DNA from: Fimenecus sp036652055
GTDB lineage: Bacteria; Bacillota; Clostridia; Oscillospirales; Acutalibacteraceae
Reading direction: 5' to 3'
DNA length: 17,872 nt
NCBI GenBank assembly: GCA_036652055.1
Contig: JAVVWP010000032.1
Coordinates: 1 to 17,872, forward strand
Shown one piece after another: positions 7,703 through 14,433 of the stretch (within the stretch, counting starts at the first letter, position 1; each line of letters opens with the position of its first letter). Below the pieces are notes generated by a model. The model did not search any database. It was given only the letters and a program-made list of their open reading frames with translations, and was not told the origin of the DNA. The translations under genes and the position numbers were made by a program.

Positions 7703-7990
7703 TTGACAATAGATAAAAATCTCGTCTTGTATCTTGAAAAGCTCGGGCGAATAGAGCTTACAGATGAGCAAAGAGAAAATTCAGAAAAAGATTTGCAAGA
7801 CATTTTGACTTATATTGATACGCTCAACGAGCTTGACACAGATGGCGTGGAGCCAGTTTCACACTCGTTCCCAATAGCAAATGTTATGCGTGAAGATGAA
7901 GTAACAAACACCTCAGACAGAGAAAATATCCTTAAAAACGCACCAAATCAAAAGGGGAATTGCTTTCTCGTTCCTAAGACCGTGGAATAA
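7703..7990 (+). CDS. gatC: Aspartyl/glutamyl-tRNA amidotransferase subunit C
   Basis: Small subunit of GatCAB, which amidates Glu-tRNA(Gln) and Asp-tRNA(Asn). GatC wraps around the GatA-GatB interface and stabilises the complex. The 95 residues match the family length, with the typical LEKLGRIELTDEQ start, ILTYIDTLNELDTDGVEP core and the tail REDEVTNTSDRENILKNAP ending in FLVPKTVE. The start is TTG at 7703; GGAGGG at 7691-7696 lies 6 bases upstream. The start overlaps the end of the truncated transposase frame by 4 bases. A 409-base gap full of repeats separates it from gatA, unusual for genes whose products are needed in equal amounts. Confidence 0.94.
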   Translation: MTIDKNLVLYLEKLGRIELTDEQRENSEKDLQDILTYIDTLNELDTDGVEPVSHSFPIANVMREDEVTNTSDRENILKNAPNQKGNCFLVPKTVE

Positions 7991-7998
7991 TGTGAAAT

Positions 7999-8193
7999 AT
8001 CACGCACATTGCAACTTTTTCGTTCCCGCTTGCGTACAAAATGTACGCGTCGGAAAACTCAAAACTCACACTGCACGCAATCTTTCGCATTATTAATATG
8101 ATGTAAAAAAAGGTAAAATCACGCACATTGCAACTTTTTCGTTCCCACTTGCGTACAAAATGTACGCGTCGGAAAACGCAAAACTCGCACTGC
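7999..8193. repeat. Two direct copies of a ~76-bp hairpin repeat between gatC and gatA
   Basis: Positions 7999-8074 and 8118-8193 are near-identical with an offset of 119 bases; I count three differences. Each contains the palindrome GCGTACA/TGTACGC around AAA (8032-8048 and 8151-8167), and the outer parts are partly complementary (ACGCA near the left, TGCGT near the right of the second copy). A 43-base stretch separates the copies. They have no credible protein frame. They look like copies of a small hairpin-forming intergenic element that was duplicated in place. Confidence 0.8.
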
Positions 8194-8195
8194 GT

Positions 8196-8295
8196 GTCAT
8201 TCTGAACATAGGAAGAATCTCAACCCCCACCCAATTCAGCGTAGTGGAGAGCATTGCTCAATTACTGGTGAGATTCTTCGCAAGCTCAGAATGAC
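8196..8295. repeat. 100-bp inverted-repeat element (MITE-like)
   Basis: The ends are GTCATTCTGA (8196-8205) and TCAGAATGAC (8286-8295). Inside are GAAGAATCTCA (8212-8222) and TGAGATTCTTC (8269-8279). The terminal inverted repeats of about 27 bases are separated by a non-coding centre. Elements with GTCATTCTGA...AGAATC ends are widespread in bacterial genomes. It abuts the second 76-bp repeat directly. Confidence 0.8.
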
Positions 8296-8310
8296 CGCCA
8301 AACTCGTCCG

Positions 8311-8371
8311 AAAAAACAGATAAAACTCGCCTCAAAAAAGCGATAAAACTTCTCTAAAAAATCAGATAAAA
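8311..8371. repeat. Three degenerate 23-bp tandem units upstream of gatA
   Basis: GATAAAA occurs at 8319, 8342 and 8365, exactly 23 bases apart, each preceded by a run of A. A fourth GATAAAA at 8393 overlaps the gatA ribosome site but is 28 bases on. It is either a worn minisatellite or repeated protein-binding sites. The rest of the gatC-gatA gap holds no gene that I can see. Confidence 0.5.
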
Positions 8372-8399
8372 TACATTCCCAGTTGAACAGGAGATAAAA

Positions 8400-9863
8400 A
8401 TGGATATAACCGCTATGACGGCACTCGAAATTTCAAGTGCTATTAAAGAAAAGAAAATATCAGTAAAAGAGGCAGTAACAAGCTTTTTTGATGCTATTGA
8501 TAAAGCTGATGAAAAATATCATTGCTATAATACTGTTTGCAAAGAGGAGGCTTTGAAAAGGGCTGACGAAGTGCAAATAGGAATTGATAATGGAAAATAC
8601 AAAGGGCTTTTAGCAGGTGTTCCAATTGGTATTAAAGATAACATTTGCACAAAAGACATAAAAACTACCTGTTCATCAAAAATACTTGAAAACTTTTTTC
8701 CTGTCTATAATGCTACCGTTGTCGAGAGATTAAATTCAGAGGGAATGGTAATTATCGGCAAGCTTAATATGGACGAGTTTGCAATGGGAAGCACGACCGA
8801 AACCTCATATACAGGCGTAACTCACAATCCGTGGGACGAAAACAAAGTCCCAGGTGGTTCGTCAGGTGGAGCTGCTGCTGCTGTTGCGGCAAAACTTTCA
8901 CCGGTCACATTAGGCTCTGATACAGGCGGTTCAATTCGTCAACCTTGTTCATTCTGCGGTGTTTCTGGGCTAAAGCCAACATATGGAGCAGTTTCACGCT
9001 ATGGGCTTATTGCCTATGCATCATCGCTTGACCAAATCGGCCCTATGGGAAAAACCGTGGCTGATTGTGCCGCTGTTTTTTCAGTTATTTCAGGTAAAGA
9101 CAAAAAAGACGGAACTTCTATGGAAGTGCCAAAATTTGATTTAGAAAAAGCCAATTTAGGTAATGTTAAAGGAAAAATCATAGGAATACCTGAGGATTAT
9201 CTTGCCGAGGGAATAGCAGAAGATGTAAAACAGAGCATTTTAGATGCGGCGAAAAAATTTGAAGAACTCGGAGCAACCATTGAAACCTTTAAAATGCCGA
9301 TAGTAAAATATGCAATACCTGCATATTACATTATCGCCTGCGCCGAAGCGTCATCAAATCTTTCAAGATATGATGGAATAAAATATGGTTACAGCAGTCC
9401 ATCTGCCTCAAACCTTAGTGAAACTTATATAAAAAGCCGTTCAGAAGCGTTTGGAATGGAAGTAAAAAGAAGAATAATGCTCGGCAACTTTGTTTTAAGC
9501 TCCGGATATTATGATGCTTATTACAAAAAAGCGTTGCAGGCAAAGGCACTTGTTCAAAAAGCGTTTAATGAAGCGTTTTTAAAATACGATATGCTTTTAG
9601 GACCTGTTGCACCGACAACAGCGCTCAAAATAGGTGAAAGTTTATCAGATCCACTCAAAATGTATTTAGGCGATATTTACACCGTTATGATAAATATAGC
9701 AGGGCTTCCGTCAATGTCAGTTCCGTGTGGATTTGACAATGAAGATATGCCAATCGGAATGCAAATTATCGGAAAGCCTTTTGAAGAAGCTGAAATTATG
9801 AATGCTGCAACTGCTTTTCAAAACTCAACCGAATATCATAAAAGATTACCAATTTTAAGATAA
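8400..9863 (+). CDS. gatA: Aspartyl/glutamyl-tRNA amidotransferase subunit A
   Basis: Amidase subunit that releases ammonia from glutamine for the amidation of mischarged Glu-tRNA(Gln) or Asp-tRNA(Asn). At 487 residues it is full length. The amidase-signature triad is visible: Lys79 in GVPIGIKDN, Ser154 in VPGGSSGG and the nucleophile Ser178 in GSDTGGSIRQP. The C-terminal NIAGLPSMSVPCG is conserved. AGGAG about 6 bases before the ATG defines the start. It follows gatC after a repeat-filled gap and precedes gatB by 16 bases. It may be transcribed from the upstream run or from an unidentified promoter in the repeat region. Confidence 0.98.
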   Translation: MDITAMTALEISSAIKEKKISVKEAVTSFFDAIDKADEKYHCYNTVCKEEALKRADEVQIGIDNGKYKGLLAGVPIGIKDNICTKDIKTTCSSKILENFFPVYNATVVERLNSEGMVIIGKLNMDEFAMGSTTETSYTGVTHNPWDENKVPGGSSGGAAAAVAAKLSPVTLGSDTGGSIRQPCSFCGVSGLKPTYGAVSRYGLIAYASSLDQIGPMGKTVADCAAVFSVISGKDKKDGTSMEVPKFDLEKANLGNVKGKIIGIPEDYLAEGIAEDVKQSILDAAKKFEELGATIETFKMPIVKYAIPAYYIIACAEASSNLSRYDGIKYGYSSPSASNLSETYIKSRSEAFGMEVKRRIMLGNFVLSSGYYDAYYKKALQAKALVQKAFNEAFLKYDMLLGPVAPTTALKIGESLSDPLKMYLGDIYTVMINIAGLPSMSVPCGFDNEDMPIGMQIIGKPFEEAEIMNAATAFQNSTEYHKRLPILR

Positions 9864-9879
9864 GGAGGACACTCGAATT

Positions 9880-11310
9880 ATGGAATGGGAAATAGTAATG
9901 GGACTCGAGGTTCACACCGAGCTGTCCACCAAAACTAAAATTTTCTGCGGTTGCTCAACCGAATTTGGCGGAGAGCCAAACACTCATGTTTGCGAAATTT
10001 GTTCGGGTATGCCAGGAACACTTCCGCTGCTCAATAAAAATGTTGTAGAATATGCCATCAAAATTGGCGTTGCAACAAACTGCGAAATTACAAAAAACAA
10101 TAAATTCGATAGAAAAAACTATTTTTACCCTGATTTACCAAAAGCATATCAGATTTCACAGCTTTATTTTCCAATTTGTCGCAATGGATTTATCAGCGTA
10201 AAAGATAAAAACGGAAATGACAAGAAAATTGGCATTCACGAAATTCATATGGAGGAAGATGCAGGAAAGCTTATTCATGATGATTTTGAGGATTGCACAT
10301 TAGTTGACTATAATCGTTGTGGAGTTCCGCTGCTTGAAATTGTGTCCGATCCTGATTTTCGCAGTGTCGAAGAAGTTATAAACTATCTGACAAAATTAAA
10401 ATCAACACTTCAATATATAGGAGTTTCAGATTGCAAGATGCAAGAGGGTTCACTTCGTGCAGATGTCAATCTTTCTGTTAGACTAAAAGGGCAAGAGGAA
10501 CTTGGAACAAGAACAGAAATGAAAAATATGAACTCTTTCAGAGCAATTGCAAGAGCGATTGAATATGAAGCACAACGCCAAATAGAGCTTTTAGAGGACG
10601 GCGAAAAAGTCGTTCAACAGACAAGGCGGTGGGACGATAACAAGGGTGAAAGCTATTGTATGCGTTCTAAAGAGGATGCACAGGATTATAAATATTTTCC
10701 TGAACCTGACCTTCCTCCGATTGAAATTTCAGACGAAAAAATAAGTGAAGTTAAAAATAATCTACCCGAACTTCCAGAGCAAAAAAAGCAAAGATATATT
10801 AATGAATTAGGGCTTCCTGAATATGATACGGGAATTATAACTTCTGATATTTCACTTGTTAAGCTTTTTGAAACTACCGCAGAAATATGTGAAAATCCAA
10901 AAGAAGCATCAAATTGGATTATGGGCGAGCTTATGAAACTGCTAAATGATACGGGGACATTAGCTGAAAATATCAGCTTTGAACCGACATCACTCGGTAA
11001 AATAATTAATATGGTAAAAGAAAACAAGATAAATCGTGGCACAGGCAAAAAAGTTTTAGAAAAAGTTTTCTTAGAAAATGTTGAGCCTATAAAATATGTA
11101 GCCGATAACAATTTAGCACAGCTTACAGATTTTTCTGCAATAAGGTCAATTATTGAAGAAGTTTTGGCTCAAAATGAAAAAAGTGTTAACGAATACAAGG
11201 GCGGAAAAGTGCAAGCAATTCAATATCTCATAGGTCAATCTATGAAAGCATTAAAAGGAAAAGCCCCTGCTGGCGAGGTTCAAAAGATTTTAAAAGAACT
11301 TTTAGACTAA
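9880..11310 (+). CDS. gatB: Aspartyl/glutamyl-tRNA amidotransferase subunit B
   Basis: tRNA-binding kinase/amidotransferase subunit: it activates the Glu or Asp on the tRNA with ATP and transfers ammonia channelled from GatA. Full length at 476 residues. It begins with MGLEVHTEL. The zinc-site cysteines are Cys23, Cys25, Cys38 and Cys41. ATP/substrate motifs include KNYFYPDLPKAYQISQ, HMEEDAGKL and VDYNRCGVPLLEIVSDPD. The C-terminal YqeY-like helical tail ends GKAPAGEVQKIL. AGGAGG lies just before the start, and the gatA stop is 16 bases upstream. The last gene of the rightward run, followed by a strong terminator. Confidence 0.98.
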   Translation: MEWEIVMGLEVHTELSTKTKIFCGCSTEFGGEPNTHVCEICSGMPGTLPLLNKNVVEYAIKIGVATNCEITKNNKFDRKNYFYPDLPKAYQISQLYFPICRNGFISVKDKNGNDKKIGIHEIHMEEDAGKLIHDDFEDCTLVDYNRCGVPLLEIVSDPDFRSVEEVINYLTKLKSTLQYIGVSDCKMQEGSLRADVNLSVRLKGQEELGTRTEMKNMNSFRAIARAIEYEAQRQIELLEDGEKVVQQTRRWDDNKGESYCMRSKEDAQDYKYFPEPDLPPIEISDEKISEVKNNLPELPEQKKQRYINELGLPEYDTGIITSDISLVKLFETTAEICENPKEASNWIMGELMKLLNDTGTLAENISFEPTSLGKIINMVKENKINRGTGKKVLEKVFLENVEPIKYVADNNLAQLTDFSAIRSIIEEVLAQNEKSVNEYKGGKVQAIQYLIGQSMKALKGKAPAGEVQKILKELLD

Positions 11311-11342
11311 AATTAACTAAAACCCACTTCAACAAAATAAAG

Positions 11343-11379
11343 AAAAAAGCTGATAGTCATAAAGACCGTCAGCTTTTTT
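11343..11379. terminator. Bidirectional intrinsic terminator between gatB and the leftward genes
   Basis: AAAAAAGCTGA (11343-11353) pairs with TCAGCTTTTTT (11369-11379), with an inner GTC/GAC pairing. A U-run follows on either strand, so it can end both the gatB message and the leftward membrane-protein message. Confidence 0.9.
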
Positions 11380-11413
11380 GAAGTTATATAATAAATGTTG
11401 AAAAACTTTGCAA

Positions 11414-11851
11414 TTACCTAATAAAAAAATAAATAACCGCCGCCGCACTAAACATAAGCATAAAGCCAGTAATCATCATAAACAATGCTTTTGAGTAGCC
11501 TTTTGGCGTAATTTCGCCCATAGCGTCAAGTTTTTTAATAATTGGGTTTAGCCTAAAATAATATGTTGCGATAGAAAGTATCATAGCGAATACCGCACAC
11601 AGCTTTGTAATATCATTTCCTACAAACAAAATAACAAGTAGCAGTACAATAAAAATTAGCTTTACTCCTGCCACCCAGTTTGCCATATATTTTGCAAAAA
11701 GCTCTGACGCCTCATCATCCTTTGCTTTAAACCACGGGTTAAAAACAGCAACGCCATTGCCCAGCTTAGAATTAGGGGCAAAATATAGAATTAATACATT
11801 TGCTGTTTCCATAATAACAAAAAGAATAATTGCAATATTCAGTACAATCAT
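11414..11851 (-). CDS. Small integral membrane protein, four predicted helices
   Basis: A 145-residue hydrophobic protein with membrane segments at about 1-24, 60-79, 82-100 and 120-143. A short soluble loop (about 25-58) contains NGVAVFNPWFKAKDDEASE. The layout resembles small uncharacterised Firmicute membrane proteins of the DUF3784 type, but I cannot name the family with certainty. Its ribosome site GGAGGA (read leftward) is close to the ATG. It lies 63 bases downstream of the DUF1846 gene on the same strand and shares the terminator at 11343-11379, so the two are probably one transcript. No catalytic motif is seen and no function is proposed. Confidence 0.7.
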   Translation of the reverse strand: MIVLNIAIILFVIMETANVLILYFAPNSKLGNGVAVFNPWFKAKDDEASELFAKYMANWVAGVKLIFIVLLLVILFVGNDITKLCAVFAMILSIATYYFRLNPIIKKLDAMGEITPKGYSKALFMMITGFMLMFSAAAVIYFFIR

Positions 11852-11914
11852 CGGTTATCCTCCGCTTTTTCATTTTAATTATATTCTGTTTTATGGCTTT
11901 AGAAGGTGCAGGAA

Positions 11915-13402
11915 TTATTTGTTAAAGAAAAGAGCATTACTTTCTCTCCTTGGCTCGCAAGTAACATTAACGCCCAATTTTTTAAAGGTATCAATATCAA
12001 CTTCGGCAAGAATAACGCTTGAATGTGCCTCACAACCTCTAAGACCTTGTATTGCTTGCATTGCAAGCTCGGCAACAGGATTTGTAGCGGCAGAAATCGA
12101 AAGAGCAATAAGCACTTCATCAGTATGCAGACGAGGGTTTTTATTTCCGAGATGCTCAACCTTTAAATCTTGAATTGGCTCAATTACAACAGGCGATACC
12201 AATTCGATTTTATCATCTATTCCAGCAAGTTCTTTGAGAGCATTAAGAATAAGCGCAGAGGAAGCTCCGAGCAAATCTGAGGTTTTTCCTGTAATAATCT
12301 TGCCGTTTGGAAGCTCCATTCCTGCGGCAGGCTTTGCTGTAATGTCACTTGCATTTAGTGCGGCAGCAACACATTTACGGTAAGCTGTTGTAATTCCAAG
12401 TTGACGCATAATAAGTTCAATTCTAAACAATTCATCGGTCACTTTTTCACCGCATCTTTGCGCCACCAAATATTTATAATATCGCCTTATTATTTCCTGC
12501 TTTGACGCCTCTTTTACAATTTCATCATCAACAATACAATTTCCAACCATATTAACGCCCATATCCGTAGGAGATTTATATGGAGATTCGCCATAAATGC
12601 TTTCAAAAATAGTGTTAAGAACAGGGAATATTTCAACATCACGATTATAGTTGACAGTTGTTTCGCCATACGCTTCAAGGTGAAACGGATCAATCATATT
12701 AACATCTTTCAGGTCAGCAGTAGCTGCTTCATAAGCCAGATTAACAGGATGTTTAAGCGGTAAATTCCAAATTGGAAATGTTTCAAACTTAGCGTAGCCT
12801 GCTTTAATTCCTCTTTTATGCTCGTGATAAAGCTGTGAAAGACAGACAGCCATTTTCCCGCTACCAGGGCCAGGAGCAGTGATAACTATTAATGAACGAG
12901 TTGTTTCAATATAGTCATTTTTGCCATATCCGCCTTCGCTGACAATAAGCGGAATATCTGTTGGGTAATTATCGATTGAAAAATGTTTATAAACTTTAAT
13001 TCCAAGAGCAATAAGCTTTTCTTCAAAAGCAATTGCACAGGGTTGGTCATTAAATTGTGTCAAAACAACACCGCAAACGATAAATCCGAACTTAGTATAA
13101 ATATCAATCAGACGCAAAACATCTAAATCATAGGTTATTCCAATATCGCCACGAATTTTGTTTTTTTCGATATCGCCAGCGTTAATGGCAATAATCATTT
13201 CAGCTTCATCTTTTAATTGCAACAACATTTTCATCTTGCTATCAGGAAGAAAACCTGGAAGTACACGGGAAGCGTGAAGGTCGTCGAAAATTTTTCCGCC
13301 GAATTCCAAATAAAGCTTTCCGCCAAATTTATCAATGCGCTCTCTAATGTGTGCAGATTGCATTTTTAAATATTTATCATTATCAAATCCTATTTTTGCC
13401 AT
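11915..13402 (-). CDS. DUF1846 family protein
   Basis: A 495-residue cytosolic protein of the conserved DUF1846 family (COG4868), common in Firmicutes and of unknown biochemical role. Recognisable stretches are the start MAKIGFDNDKYLKMQ, the phosphate-loop-like ITAPGPGSGKMAVCLSQ (GPGSGK at 178-183), and KAGYAKFETFPIWNLPLKHP. Length agrees with the family. It reads leftward from a promoter at 13515-13543 through a leader of about 100 bases holding a terminator-like hairpin. The membrane-protein gene follows on the same strand. The glycine-rich loop suggests nucleotide or phosphate binding, which is inference only. Confidence 0.93.
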   Translation of the reverse strand: MAKIGFDNDKYLKMQSAHIRERIDKFGGKLYLEFGGKIFDDLHASRVLPGFLPDSKMKMLLQLKDEAEMIIAINAGDIEKNKIRGDIGITYDLDVLRLIDIYTKFGFIVCGVVLTQFNDQPCAIAFEEKLIALGIKVYKHFSIDNYPTDIPLIVSEGGYGKNDYIETTRSLIVITAPGPGSGKMAVCLSQLYHEHKRGIKAGYAKFETFPIWNLPLKHPVNLAYEAATADLKDVNMIDPFHLEAYGETTVNYNRDVEIFPVLNTIFESIYGESPYKSPTDMGVNMVGNCIVDDEIVKEASKQEIIRRYYKYLVAQRCGEKVTDELFRIELIMRQLGITTAYRKCVAAALNASDITAKPAAGMELPNGKIITGKTSDLLGASSALILNALKELAGIDDKIELVSPVVIEPIQDLKVEHLGNKNPRLHTDEVLIALSISAATNPVAELAMQAIQGLRGCEAHSSVILAEVDIDTFKKLGVNVTCEPRRESNALFFNK

Positions 13403-13467
13403 TTTACATTCTCCCGTTTTCTTCCTTAGTAATCTTAATTTTCAACAAAATTATTTTTAAAAAAATA

Positions 13468-13503
13468 CACTTCGGAGGTGGTTACACGACCAAGTCCGAA
13501 GTG
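13468..13503 (-). ncRNA. Leader stem-loop with U-run upstream of DUF1846 (attenuator or short RNA)
   Basis: Read leftward, CACTTCGGA (13503-13495) pairs perfectly with TCCGAAGTG (13476-13468). The loop can form a second small stem TGGT/ACCA around CGTGTA. Immediately after comes TATTTTTTT. The fold begins within about 7 bases of the predicted transcription start and has terminator form, yet the DUF1846 ATG lies about 65 bases beyond it. It may be an attenuator, a small riboswitch-like element or the whole of a ~50-base RNA. I do not recognise it as a known class. Confidence 0.55.
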
Positions 13504-13514
13504 CTACACTTATT

Positions 13515-13543
13515 ATTATAATGTATGTGCAAAAGAATTGCAA
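13515..13543 (-). promoter_or_regulatory. Promoter for the DUF1846 operon
   Basis: Read leftward: -35 TTGCAA (13543-13538), a 17-base spacer and a perfect -10 TATAAT (13520-13515). The expected start is near 13507-13509. Confidence 0.75.
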
Positions 13544-13745
13544 TAGGAAAAGCTAACATAAAGCGGAAAAAATAAATTAAAACGAGTAAAGAAGTTTTAT
13601 TGTCGAAAAACGGATAAAAATGTGGAGTTAATTCGTAGGTGAACTTTAATGGGAAGCGTGTTTTTTTATTCCCATTCGACTCGCAAGATTATAATTAATA
13701 TGTTTTTCTATGACATTATGTATCTAATTTAATCATATTTTACAC

Positions 13746-13779
13746 ATTATCTCTATTGTTTATGAGAGATAATTTTTTT
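13746..13779 (+). terminator. Orphan intrinsic terminator upstream of the regulator gene
   Basis: ATTATCTCT (13746-13754) pairs with AGAGATAAT (13765-13773) around a 10-base loop, followed by TTTTTT. No rightward gene precedes it, so it may end an unseen RNA, shield the island from read-through, or be left from a lost gene. Confidence 0.65.
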
Positions 13780-13824
13780 GTACTCAAAAATAGTTAGATT
13801 TCAAAAATTTTTTGTTGCGTAAAA

Positions 13825-13855
13825 TCCGTTGCTTTATTGTCCGTTTGCTTATAAA
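13825..13855 (+). promoter_or_regulatory. Candidate promoter/operator of the controller gene
   Basis: The near-identical direct repeats TCCGTTGCTT (13825-13834) and TCCGTTTGCTT (13840-13850) stand 15 bases apart, next to a possible -10 TATAAA (13850-13855). The spacing and place fit binding sites for the regulator encoded just downstream. The promoter itself is weak by eye, with a 15-base spacer. Confidence 0.35.
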
Positions 13856-13878
13856 ATTAATAACAAAGGAGGTGTGAT

Positions 13879-14112
13879 ATGTCTACGATAACAATGAGAT
13901 TAGGAAATAGAATAAGAGAACTTCGAACAAAAACTGGATTAAGCCAAGAAAAGTTTGCGTTAAAAATAGGCATGGATAGAACATATTTTGCAAGTGTTGA
14001 GTTGGGTAAAAGAAATATATCTATTATAAACCTTGAAAAAATAGCCAATGGTTTTGGCGTGTCTTTATCAGATCTTTTTGAAAATGTTGAAGGAGTTAAT
14101 AAAAATGTGTAA
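13879..14112 (+). CDS. XRE-family HTH regulator, controller-like (C protein)
   Basis: A 77-residue protein that is almost only a helix-turn-helix domain: IRELRTKTGLSQEKFALKIG, then MDRTYFASVELGKRNIS, then NLEKIANGFGVSLSDLF. Size and sequence pattern match the C proteins that time expression of type II restriction-modification systems, usually as dimers on operators upstream of their own gene. AGGAGG lies 7-9 bases before the ATG. It heads the rightward set of regulator, broken TIR gene, endonuclease and methyltransferase. Its end overlaps the TIR start by 8 bases. A general XRE repressor of a mobile element remains possible, but the neighbouring endonuclease favours the controller role. Confidence 0.85.
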   Translation: MSTITMRLGNRIRELRTKTGLSQEKFALKIGMDRTYFASVELGKRNISIINLEKIANGFGVSLSDLFENVEGVNKNV

Positions 14113-14421
14113 TTCGTACCTATATGATGTTGCGCTTTCTTTTGCAGGAGAAGATAGAATTTATGTCCAAAAATGTGCGGATATTTTAACGGCATTAGGG
14201 ATTAAGGTTTTTATGATGAATATGAACAAGAGAAGTTATGGGGAGAAGAATTGAAATATTATTTACCAAATTATGAAATTAACATAGAGGATACGGAAGT
14301 GGTCTTTTATTGCGAATGCGAAGACTTTGAAGCTTCATACCCACTTACATTTCTTATGGAATTATATAAGATCAATAAGATATTTGAATTGTTTATAGTG
14401 CCAAGTATTGTGCCAAATTAA
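14105..14421 (+). pseudogene. Frameshifted TIR-domain gene, probably with an internal deletion
   Basis: The ATG at 14105 (AGGAG at 14091-14095) opens with YDVALSFAGEDRIYVQKC and LTALGIKVF, the start of a bacterial TIR domain. That frame ends at a TGA near 14254. A one-base loss in a run of T at 14208-14212 explains this: from 14212 the next frame continues the domain as YDEYEQEKLWGEELKYYL. It then runs on to a TAA at 14419-14421, but residues after about PNYEINIEDTEVVFY do not look like the rest of a TIR domain, so a deletion has probably joined it to another gene. TIR domains in bacteria often degrade NAD+ in antiphage defence. The catalytic-glutamate half appears lost. It lies between the controller and the endonuclease. 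Confidence 0.65.
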
Positions 14422-14433
14422 AGGAGGATTTTT

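Larger units (their letters stand above)
7344..7706 (+). pseudogene. RAYT (REP-associated tyrosine transposase), C-terminally truncated
   Basis: A 120-residue open frame covering the N-terminal and HUH part of a Y1-type transposase: RKHARLKEYDYSQNGCYFVTIC, then MPTHIHIL with the HxH metal ligands His87 and His89. The helix with the catalytic tyrosine and everything after residue ~108 are missing, so it should be inactive as a nuclease. Two REP-like palindromes lie in frame inside the gene and are translated as VGRDAHIPPK (43-52) and GGMRASRP. RAYT similarity stops exactly at the end of the second palindrome; the last 12 or so codons are unrelated sequence leading into gatC. The start lies 3 bases after the dapL stop and the stop overlaps the gatC start by 4 bases. 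It could still be translated through the operon. Confidence 0.8.
13544..13878. other. Intergenic region between DUF1846 promoter and the restriction island
   Basis: No credible gene on either strand. It contains a stem AATGGGAA/TTCCCATT (13648-13676, 13-base T-rich loop, no U-run outside), an orphan rightward terminator (13746-13779) and direct repeats just before the regulator gene (13825-13850). Base composition becomes more AT-rich here than in the housekeeping genes, consistent with the edge of acquired DNA. Confidence 0.5.

Noticed and set aside
7999..8193. The two 76-bp direct repeats as a CRISPR array
   Set aside because: Only two copies, far longer than CRISPR repeats, one 43-base spacer, internal palindrome and no cas gene in the window.
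10686..11111. 141-residue leftward open frame within gatB
   Set aside because: Antisense shadow of gatB, Ser/Leu-rich composition produced by the opposite strand's codons.
11757..12173. 138-residue rightward open frame
   Set aside because: Runs antisense across the membrane-protein start and the end of DUF1846, both convincing genes; no ribosome site and no protein family features.
13468..13503. T-box or known riboswitch in the DUF1846 leader
   Set aside because: No T-box TGGNACC consensus and far too short for the common riboswitch classes I can recall; kept only as an unclassified leader hairpin.
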